NCBI GenBank assembly: GCA_937892105.1
Contig: CALAUZ010000354.1
Location: 1 to 27,582, forward strand
Reading direction: 5' to 3'
DNA from: an uncultured Fretibacterium sp.
GTDB lineage: Bacteria; Synergistota; Synergistia; Synergistales; Aminobacteriaceae
DNA: 27,582 nt
Position numbers and translations under genes: made by a program
Shown here: one piece after another, positions 22,192 to 27,582 of the stretch
Layout: the number at the start of each line of letters is the position of its first letter
Position numbering within the stretch: position 1 is the first letter of the stretch
The notes under the pieces: generated by a model
Database searches by the model: none
Told to the model about the DNA's origin: nothing
Seen by the model: the letters and a program-made list of their open reading frames with translations, nothing else

Positions 22192-24462
22192 TTATGCCTT
22201 TTTCCTGTCGCGGTTAAAGTTGATGAGACACCCTGCCTTTACGATTGTCCTTTCGTTCTCCGTCATGGGCTGAATGTAAAGTTCCGCTTCCGTTACCTTT
22301 CCGCCCTTGATGACGTATGCTTTAATGCTCTCAAGCGCGTTGTCATCGAGAGCCTTGCGGATACCAGGTACATAAACGTAGTCGCCAACCTCGAAATCAG
22401 GCTGTCCTTTGAGATGGAACGGTATCATGCCCCAGTTCATGCAGTTGGAACGGTAACGCTTCGTTGCATATTCCTGCGTGATGTTCGCGAGTGCCCCGAG
22501 TACTCTCTGGCATGATGCTGCCTGTTCACGTGCTGAACCATCGCCGGGCTTGTTGGCGTAAATCGTTGAGCCTATCTCGATTGCCTTAACGTCAACGCCT
22601 TCCTGTCCAGGTATCTTCTTGATTGCCGCGTAGACTTCCGAAAGTTCAGGAATATCCTTGCCGTCCTTCCTAGCGTACTCAATCTGCTGTACTGCCTTAG
22701 CCTTGCCGACATACTCTGGGTCTCTGCGTGAGAGCGTGAACTCTGCAAGACCAAGCGGGTTGGAACGGAATGATGATGTTTCGCCTGACGGGATAAGTTC
22801 GTCCGTCGTCGTAACCTCGTCCAGTATCTTTGAGACTACACGGAGGAGAATGTTCTCAGCGAGTGCTTCCTGTTCCGGCCAGTCCTTAATGTTTGGCCCG
22901 AAGCGGATATCCTTGCTGTCGTCTGCTTTCCCGAAGCCCCAGTAAACGCGGGACTTGTAGGCTTTGTCGTCATAGTGGTACGCAGGAATGTCGCCCCAGC
23001 AATCCATGTCTTCTGCTGATGTGAGTTTGCCGCCGTTTGCCGCTGTTGCCGCGATTGAACGTGCGTCCATGAGTGCAACTGCCGACATCTGGCCGTTGCC
23101 TGGCTTTGAGCCTTCACGGTTGGGGAAGTTGCGTGTTGTGTGGCGGATTGAGAGCGCGTTGTTTGCGGGAGTGTCGCCTGCGCCGAAGCATGGCCCGCAG
23201 AATGCCGTCCTGATGATTGCGCCTGCGTCCATGAGGTCAGCTAGGAAGCCCTTTCTGTCGAGGTCAACAAACACTGGCTGTGATGACGGATAGACGCTGA
23301 GATAGAACTCGTCAAATCCGCATGTCTTGCCCTTGAGTGCGTGTGCTGCTTCGACAACGTTGGTGTAGTTGCCGCCTGCGCAGCCTCCTATTACTCCCTG
23401 CTGAACCATGAGTTTCCCATCGGGCGTAATCTTGTCCATCAGCGTGAAGTGAGCGCGTCCTCCTGCAACTTTCTCTGCCCTCTTCTCTGTGTCGGCGAGA
23501 ATATCTTTCATGTTCGCGTAAAACTCGCTGATTGTGTATGCGTTTGAAGGGTGGAAAGGAAGCGCAATCATAGGCTTTACCGCTGAAAGGTCAATCTCTA
23601 CGCAGCCGTCATAATATGCTACATCGGCGGGATTAAGTTCCTTGTAGTCTCCTTCGCGGCCATGCTCTGCTAGGAACGCCTTTGTGTCAGCGTCAGTCCT
23701 CCACACTGAGGAGAGGCATGTTGTCTCGGTCGTCATAACGTCAACACCGTTGCGGTAGTCAGTAGTCATTGAAGCAACGCCAGGCCCTACGAACTCCATG
23801 ACCTTGTTCTTGACGTAGCCCTTCTCGAACACTGCCTTGACGATTGCGAGCGCGATGTCATGAGGCCCTACATAAGGAGCAGGTTTGCCGGTCATATAGA
23901 TTGCGACAACGCCGGGATACGCTACATCGTATGTGTCTTCAAGAAGCTGCTTGACTAGTTCGCCGCCGCCCTCACCGATTGCCATTGTTCCCAGTGCGCC
24001 GTAACGTGTGTGGCTGTCAGAACCAAGTATCATCTTTCCGCAGCCCGCAAACATTTCGCGCATGAACTGGTGGATTACCGCGATGTGAGGAGGAACGTAG
24101 ATACCGCCGTACTTCTTGGCCGCTGAAAGTCCGAAATAGTGGTCGTCATCGTTGATAGTTCCGCCGACGGCACATAGTGAGTTGTGGCAGTTTGTCATTA
24201 CGTATGGGAGCGGAAACTTCTTCATGCCTGACGCTCTTGCAGTCTGAATGATGCCAACGAACGTGATGTCATGGCTGGCCATCGAGTCGAACTTTATGCG
24301 CAGGTGATCCATATCTCCGGCGGTGTTGTGGGACTTCAGGATACCGTAAGCGATTGTACCCTTTTTTGCTTCGGCCTTGTTGTACAGGTTTCCGGCCTGG
24401 CTTTCGGGGACTAACTTCTCGCCTTTTACGAGATAAACGCCTTCATCATAGAGTTTAATCAT
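22192..24462 (-). CDS. Aconitase-superfamily hydratase (YbhJ-like), probable aconitate hydratase
   Basis: 756 residues from ATG at 24462 (AGAGGGGGG 12 bases upstream); the frame is open to 24531, but those extra residues look non-coding. Aconitases isomerise citrate and isocitrate through a 4Fe-4S cluster. Three cluster Cys are placed as in aconitase: C361 (GGCAGGNY) and C422/C425 ([10 protein letters not shown]). [15 protein letters not shown] and, in domain 4, [10 protein letters not shown] with the active-site Ser and Arg are also present. The first Cys motif differs from the canonical SCTNS, and REQ replaces REH; this is the pattern of the E. coli YbhJ subgroup, whose reaction is not well established. 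Position before icd argues for citrate to isocitrate conversion here. Confidence 0.82.
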   Translation of the reverse strand: MIKLYDEGVYLVKGEKLVPESQAGNLYNKAEAKKGTIAYGILKSHNTAGDMDHLRIKFDSMASHDITFVGIIQTARASGMKKFPLPYVMTNCHNSLCAVGGTINDDDHYFGLSAAKKYGGIYVPPHIAVIHQFMREMFAGCGKMILGSDSHTRYGALGTMAIGEGGGELVKQLLEDTYDVAYPGVVAIYMTGKPAPYVGPHDIALAIVKAVFEKGYVKNKVMEFVGPGVASMTTDYRNGVDVMTTETTCLSSVWRTDADTKAFLAEHGREGDYKELNPADVAYYDGCVEIDLSAVKPMIALPFHPSNAYTISEFYANMKDILADTEKRAEKVAGGRAHFTLMDKITPDGKLMVQQGVIGGCAGGNYTNVVEAAHALKGKTCGFDEFYLSVYPSSQPVFVDLDRKGFLADLMDAGAIIRTAFCGPCFGAGDTPANNALSIRHTTRNFPNREGSKPGNGQMSAVALMDARSIAATAANGGKLTSAEDMDCWGDIPAYHYDDKAYKSRVYWGFGKADDSKDIRFGPNIKDWPEQEALAENILLRVVSKILDEVTTTDELIPSGETSSFRSNPLGLAEFTLSRRDPEYVGKAKAVQQIEYARKDGKDIPELSEVYAAIKKIPGQEGVDVKAIEIGSTIYANKPGDGSAREQAASCQRVLGALANITQEYATKRYRSNCMNWGMIPFHLKGQPDFEVGDYVYVPGIRKALDDNALESIKAYVIKGGKVTEAELYIQPMTENERTIVKAGCLINFNRDRKKA

Positions 24463-24598
24463 ATTCTGAGTATACCCCCCTCTAAATTTTACGTGCAGAC
24501 AAAAGAACGATATGCGAAATATGATAGGCATAATAATTCTTCCGCCTGAGAAAATTTTATGTGAAATTGTGAGTGAATGCTAAATTTTTGTACAGAGA

Positions 24599-24607
24599 AT
24601 TATAACA
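24599..24607 (-). promoter_or_regulatory. Extended -10 promoter for the hydratase-icd pair
   Basis: The minus strand reads TGTTATAAT, a perfect -10 with the TG extension. No good -35 is found 16-18 bases upstream (GAAATT). The leader to ATG 24462 would be about 130 bases. Confidence 0.45.
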
Positions 24608-24688
24608 CGCAGGCTTGAATTAATTTCTAAGTATGATTATGTATGATTTGGAAGAAAATTTCTGTACCCTTAACAATGTGGTTGCAAA

Positions 24689-24702
24689 ATGATAATTATC
24701 AT
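24689..24702. promoter_or_regulatory. 14-bp perfect palindrome ahead of the STAS promoter
   Basis: ATGATAATTATCAT is fully self-complementary and lies 8 bp upstream of the -35 box. AAAATGATAATT occurs at 24686-24697 and again at 24727-24738, over the -10, 41 bp apart (about four helical turns). This suggests a regulator binding two sites. The core resembles part of a Fur box (GATAAT units) but lacks the full 19-bp form. Confidence 0.45.
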
Positions 24703-24710
24703 AGAAAACT

Positions 24711-24739
24711 TTGACATACCAGCCGGAAAATGATAATTT
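24711..24739 (+). promoter_or_regulatory. Sigma70-type promoter for the STAS gene
   Basis: TTGACA (24711-24716) is a perfect -35. The -10 is TAATTT at 17-bp spacing (24734-24739) or GATAAT at 15-bp spacing (24732-24737). It lies about 40 bp before the start codon at 24778. The upstream part of the 315-bp gap (24463-24688) is AT-rich and otherwise holds only the divergent hydratase promoter. Confidence 0.6.
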
Positions 24740-24777
24740 TTACAATAATAATACGTTACATAGGAGGAGTTTATAAC

Positions 24778-25083
24778 ATGGCATTGACCATCGTAAAAGA
24801 AACATCAGGAAGCGGCCTTACAATGAAGATTTCAGGAAGGCTCGATACAACAACAGCACCACAGCTTGAGGCCGAACTCACAACGGTACTCGACAGCGTG
24901 AAAGAACTTGCGTTCGACATGTCGGGGCTTGAGTACATATCATCGGCGGGGCTGAGGGTTCTCCTCAAAGCTCAGAAGGCCATGAACAAGCAGGGCAGTA
25001 TGACCATCAGGAACGCGGGACAGGAAATACTGGAGATATTTGAAGTTACGGGCTTCGATGAAATTCTGAATATCGAAAAATAA
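24778..25083 (+). CDS. STAS-domain anti-sigma factor antagonist
   Basis: 101 residues, a single STAS domain. Such proteins (SpoIIAA/RsbV type) release a sigma factor by binding its anti-sigma kinase when unphosphorylated. The sequence shows MKISGRLDTTTAPQLE, then AFDMSGLEYISSAGLRVLL; the Ser pair S55-S56 in front of A-G marks the phosphorylation site, S56 by alignment. ATG at 24778 follows GGAGGAG by 8 bases; the in-frame ATG at 24730 lies within the promoter and is rejected. No anti-sigma kinase or phosphatase gene is next to it, so its partners must be elsewhere. It stands alone, with its own promoter. Confidence 0.92.
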   Translation: MALTIVKETSGSGLTMKISGRLDTTTAPQLEAELTTVLDSVKELAFDMSGLEYISSAGLRVLLKAQKAMNKQGSMTIRNAGQEILEIFEVTGFDEILNIEK

Positions 25084-25084
25084 A

Positions 25085-25111
25085 CATGCTTCTATTCCGC
25101 CTTTAAGCATG
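25085..25111. terminator. Hairpin just after the STAS stop codon
   Basis: CATGCTT (25085-25091) and AAGCATG (25105-25111) form a perfect 7-bp stem with a 13-base loop, one base after the stop. There is no U-tract. The loop contains CCGCCTTTA (25097-25105), which can instead pair with TAAAGGCGG at 25131-25139, so two mutually exclusive folds are possible. Confidence 0.4.
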
Positions 25112-25370
25112 GATGTAAACATTCCCCGCCTAAAGGCGGGGACTTTCGATGAAGTTTGGTACTCGGCCTAAACGTCTGAACACGCATATTACCGCTTCGG
25201 AATACCCTTATGCGTAGCAAAAACATCACCGGGGCTAGTTTACTTCAGCCTCTACCCGGTAGAGTATTACTACTCATACGCTTACATTGTTTCTTCTTGG
25301 CAATTTTTATGCGAACATCGCAAAGGCTACATGCCAGCCTAAAACAGCTCTAAGACTGTTGATTTTTTAT
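25112..25370 (-). mobile_element. Possible IS200/IS605 (TnpB-type) end with omega-RNA-like structure, no transposase gene
   Basis: Part of a 430-bp gap (25084-25513) without a gene. Read on the minus strand it resembles the tail of a TnpB element: small hairpins at 25343-25360 (AACAG/CTGTT), 25325-25339 (GGCT/AGCC) and 25310-25322 (TGCGA/TCGCA); a CTCTACC/GGTAGAG palindrome at 25251-25265 followed by GGCTGAAGTAAACT; a 7-bp stem ACGCATA/TATGCGT (25182-25188 with 25209-25215) enclosing CCG-CTT-CGG; then GAAAGTCCCCGCCTTTAGGCGGGG, described here by its perfect stem 25124-25130 / 25135-25141. Such a GC hairpin after GAAAGT is typical of right ends of this IS family. No TnpA or TnpB frame is left. 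Exact ends are unknown. Assignment rests on recalled family resemblance plus visible structure. Confidence 0.42.
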
Positions 25371-25481
25371 CCGTCCTTTACAGAACGCCCATTTATCATG
25401 TGTCGTAATTTTAAGAAAGAAAAGGGAAAAAGTAAAGTAAGTTAGCGCACTTCCTGCCCAAGGAGGAAAATTTTAAGAATA

Positions 25482-25490
25482 TGCGATAAT
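25482..25490 (+). promoter_or_regulatory. Possible extended -10 box for the helicase gene
   Basis: TGCGATAAT fits an extended -10 (TGnTATAAT with one change) and would give a leader of about 35 bases before the helicase start. No -35 is found at the proper distance. Confidence 0.3.
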
Positions 25491-25531
25491 ACACCGTTAA
25501 AGCAACAAAATTTTTGGAGGAATTATACATC

Positions 25532-27142
25532 TTGGATTTCAACTCATACGGCCTCAGAAAGGAATTATTATCCGCCCTCAAAGAACACGGATTCGATTCC
25601 CCTATGGAGGTTCAAGACAGAGTACTCTCTGAGGACTGGAACAGCGATTTAATCGTCCGGGCCAAAACAGGCTCAGGAAAAACCCTCGCATTTCTTCTCC
25701 CACTCTTACAGGAAATGAAAATAGGCGAACGCAACCCGCAAATACTCATCCTAGCACCAACACGCGAACTTGCACAGCAAACAGCAGACGAGGCAGAATT
25801 TCTCGGAAGATTCCTCAAAGTATCATGCGCTTCACTCGTTGGAGGAATGGACATAGTACCACAGCTCAAAGCGTTAAAGCGCGGGGCAGCCATAATCGCA
25901 GGGACTCCCGGAAGAGTCCGCGACCACATACAGCGCGGGACTCTCTTCACTAACGACATTCACAGCGTTGTGCTTGATGAGGGCGATTTAATGCTCGATA
26001 TGGGATTCCGTGAGGAGCTTGAAGCAATACTTGACGCTATGCCACATGGCCGGAGGTGGTTATTCTCCGCAACAATGCCCCTTGAAGTTAGAGACCTTGC
26101 CGGGAAATATCTCAATGACCCCATAATGCTCTCAGTTGATGACGAAGGAGAACAGCACGGCGACATTACGCACAGAGTCTACAGAATCCCATCACAGAAA
26201 AGATTTGAAGGCCTCGTTGACGTTCTGTTGTGGGAACATCCATCAAGGAGTCTCGTATTCTGCCACACGAAAATGGAATCGATTGAGATTGCGCAAAGAT
26301 TGCAGGATCATGGATTCAGCGCGGCGGCATTACAGGGTGATATGACTCAGGGTGAACGCAACGCCGTATTAGCCTCGTTCAAATCTGGGTCAGTGCCGTG
26401 TTTAGTCGCAACAAATGTAGCGGCAAGGGGACTCGATATTGAGGGAGTAAGCCATGTGATTCAGCTTGGATTGCCTGATGACCGCGAGACATTCATACAT
26501 AGGAGCGGCAGAACTGGTAGGGCTGGCCATGAGGGTGTGAACATCGTATTGCTTGCGCCTCCTGAAATAGGGAGATTCCGCGAAATGTTGAGGGGTACGA
26601 ACATCAAAACGGATTGGCAAGACATACCCGGCCTCGACAAAATCAGAAGTGCATGGAGAGATTCAGCCGAGCAAGATATTTTTGCCGCGCCAGTTGATGA
26701 ATTTTTCGGTGAGTGTGTGAAATGGGCAGGCGACATAATGACCCGTGCAGAGCCGAAAATCATCATCGCCAAATTATTGGCCGTCCTCAGCTCACGCAAT
26801 AAAGGTTACGCGTTGGACAGAGAATTACAGCGCGAACAAGAACGCAGAATGAAGAAGCCCTCACAGCGTCCGAAATCACAGCCCAAGCCGGGAACGTCAA
26901 AGCCTAAAGGGGCATTCAAGCATTTTAGGAGCAATCAAGCTCAGGATGTTGGCCATGTGTTAAACGCGATGTGCCGGGCATTGAAGATTGAGCGCAGTGA
27001 AGTTGGAGCTATACGCTTGAAGGATAATCATGTTGTCGTTGAGCTTATGCCACTTGCTGTGTCGAGGCTTGAACAGGGTATTGCGGGGTTGTCGAAATTC
27101 GGATTGTTCCCTGACGAGGAGAAAAGGCGCGGAAAACGTTAA
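25532..27142 (+). CDS. DEAD-box ATP-dependent RNA helicase, DbpA/CsdA-like
   Basis: 536 residues from TTG at 25532, which follows GGAGGA by 10 bases; another in-frame TTG at 25514 lies in that ribosome binding site and is rejected. Domain 1: Q motif (GFDSPMEVQ), Walker A AKTGSGKT (44-51), PTRELAQQ, GG, TPGRV, motif II V-L-D-E-G-D (149-152, DEGD in place of DEAD) and SAT. Domain 2: SLVFCHTK, VATNVAARGLDI and HRSGRTGRAG. A basic Pro/Lys-rich linker (about 430-470) leads to a C-terminal RNA-binding domain (about 475-525, VGAIRLKDNHVVVELM) of the DbpA type. It is expected to unwind structured RNA, perhaps in ribosome assembly or cold adaptation. A strong terminator follows. Confidence 0.92.
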   Translation: MDFNSYGLRKELLSALKEHGFDSPMEVQDRVLSEDWNSDLIVRAKTGSGKTLAFLLPLLQEMKIGERNPQILILAPTRELAQQTADEAEFLGRFLKVSCASLVGGMDIVPQLKALKRGAAIIAGTPGRVRDHIQRGTLFTNDIHSVVLDEGDLMLDMGFREELEAILDAMPHGRRWLFSATMPLEVRDLAGKYLNDPIMLSVDDEGEQHGDITHRVYRIPSQKRFEGLVDVLLWEHPSRSLVFCHTKMESIEIAQRLQDHGFSAAALQGDMTQGERNAVLASFKSGSVPCLVATNVAARGLDIEGVSHVIQLGLPDDRETFIHRSGRTGRAGHEGVNIVLLAPPEIGRFREMLRGTNIKTDWQDIPGLDKIRSAWRDSAEQDIFAAPVDEFFGECVKWAGDIMTRAEPKIIIAKLLAVLSSRNKGYALDRELQREQERRMKKPSQRPKSQPKPGTSKPKGAFKHFRSNQAQDVGHVLNAMCRALKIERSEVGAIRLKDNHVVVELMPLAVSRLEQGIAGLSKFGLFPDEEKRRGKR

Positions 27143-27160
27143 AGGGAAAATTTGCTCATG

Positions 27161-27194
27161 GCCTCCGGGATTTGATTCCGGGGGCTGTTTTTTT
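27161..27194 (+). terminator. Rho-independent terminator after the helicase gene
   Basis: GCCTCCGG (27161-27168) pairs with CCGGGGGC (27178-27185) using one G-U pair, with a 9-base loop, and is followed by seven T (27188-27194). It lies 18 bp after the helicase stop. Confidence 0.9.
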
Positions 27195-27211
27195 GTGGCT
27201 GTGGGGAATAT

Positions 27212-27563
27212 GTGATAAAAATAGGAAGTATTTCAATCATACACAGAAATTTATGCTGGCTCGTGATGGCGTTTCTTGTCTTTGCGTCTCTCAATTCAGG
27301 TTGCGGAGGAAGTAGCTCACCCCCTATTAGCCCCACACCACAAAGCCAAGACGTTACACCCAACAACCCCACAAACCCCAATGACACACCCACAACGCCC
27401 AATAACCCCACAAGCCCCGACAACACACCCACAACTCCCAATTCCCCGACAACAACATATGACTTCAACATACTCAATGGCACGTGGACACCCTCAAACG
27501 CTACAGGCACAATAAGCGGGGTTGCAGGTACAGCTAAGGGAGGCTCAGTTACGCTGTCAGGCA
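27212..27563 (+). CDS. Putative lipoprotein with Pro/Thr/Asn-rich repeats (3' truncated)
   Basis: GTG at 27212 is preceded by GTGGGGAAT. The N-terminus is a signal sequence ending F-A-S-L-N-S-G-C-G-G-S-S-S, so Cys31 may be lipidated, although N rather than L at position -3 is unusual for a lipobox. A linker of two 13-residue repeats (N-P-T-x-P-x-x-T-P-T-T-P-N) follows, then TYDFNILNGTWTPSNATGTISGVAG, shown only in outline as the start of a beta-rich domain. The frame appears to stop at 27580, but that stop lies in adapter sequence, so the real gene continues past the window. Similar linkers are common in Synergistota surface proteins. No function can be assigned. Confidence 0.7.
27367..27444 (+). 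repeat. 39-bp tandem repeat, two copies
   Basis: CCCCACAAACCCC (27367) and CCCCACAAGCCCC (27406) begin two 39-bp units, each encoding 13 residues of the lipoprotein linker. In-frame units like this can change copy number without breaking the gene. Confidence 0.75.
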
Positions 27564-27582
27564 GAAGAGCACACGTCTGAAC
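27564..27582 (+). other. Illumina TruSeq adapter remnant
   Basis: GAAGAGCACACGTCTGAAC is identical to 19 bases of the standard TruSeq 3' adapter (AGATCGGAAGAGCACACGTC followed by TGAACTCC). It ends exactly at the window end and is not genomic. Confidence 0.9.

Noticed and set aside
24463..24531. N-terminal extension of the hydratase to ATG 24531
   Set aside because: The extra 23 residues do not resemble aconitase, lie across a strong AGAGGGGGG ribosome binding site, and [11 protein letters not shown] is a good family start.
24689..24702. A true Fur box
   Set aside because: Only 14 bp of palindrome are present, missing the central three bases of the 7-1-7 form, and the STAS gene is not an iron gene; kept as an unnamed operator.
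25112..25370. Remnant of a tnpA or tnpB coding sequence
   Set aside because: All six frames were looked at: stops are frequent and no HUH, Y1, RuvC or zinc-finger motif is left.
25481..25489. Two-codon open frame ATG-CGA-TAA after a strong AAGGAGG, a possible leader minigene
   Set aside because: The spacing from AAGGAGG is 14 bases, and the same bases form a plausible -10 (TGCGATAAT); a promoter is the simpler reading.
27367..27444. CRISPR-like repeats
   Set aside because: There are only two 39-bp units, directly adjacent with no spacers, and they are in frame within a coding sequence.

Overview
The window looks like part of a genome from the phylum Synergistota (anaerobic, diderm, flagellated). 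The best single clue is the C-terminus of the secreted hydrolase at 18499-20841. It ends in a short tail built as S-G-C-S-x-G, a hydrophobic stretch and K-K-H, which is the layout of the Synerg-CTERM sorting signal known from that phylum. The flagellar gene set (flbD, motA, motB, fliL, fliM, fliY) agrees with this. The last 19 bases match an Illumina TruSeq adapter, so the window probably runs to a contig end.

Layout. (1) 1-5783, minus strand: a flagellar motor operon flbD-motA-motB-[hicB-hicA]-[hicB-hicA]-fliL-fliM-fliY, followed by a response regulator with its own promoter that runs off the left edge. Two tandem HicBA-type toxin-antitoxin modules sit between motB and fliL and share a perfect 46-bp direct repeat that includes the last bases of motB. 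(2) 5949-14633, plus strand: seven closely packed genes, GAF-like protein, dxs, tlyA, ankyrin-repeat protein, wzm, wzt and gmd. They mix isoprenoid synthesis, rRNA methylation and polysaccharide export. (3) 14674-18340, minus strand: a small Cys-rich protein, an exported cyclophilin-like protein and a 976-residue AddB-like PD-(D/E)XK nuclease. (4) 18499-20841, plus strand: the secreted lipase-like protein, ending at a bidirectional terminator. (5) 20910-24462, minus strand: an aconitase-superfamily hydratase and an NADP-type isocitrate dehydrogenase, together a citrate to 2-oxoglutarate branch. (6) 24778-27582, plus strand: a STAS anti-sigma antagonist, a 430-bp gap with dense RNA-like hairpins that resembles the right end and omega-RNA region of an IS200/IS605 (TnpB) element without its gene, a DEAD-box helicase, a strong terminator, and a truncated Pro/Thr-rich lipoprotein.

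How the genes work together. MotA/MotB are the stator, FliL is stator-associated, FliM/FliY form the switch and FlbD is a small accessory protein. The hicBA pairs probably depend on read-through transcription from the flagellar promoter, because motB overlaps the first hicB ribosome binding site. Wzm/Wzt export an undecaprenyl-linked glycan, and Gmd makes a GDP-deoxyhexose precursor for such glycans. Dxs feeds the isoprenoid pathway that also supplies the undecaprenyl carrier. No rRNA, tRNA or CRISPR array was found. The most unusual items are the tandem hicBA insertion, the orphan TnpB-element-like structured region, and the pairing of a YbhJ-like hydratase with isocitrate dehydrogenase.
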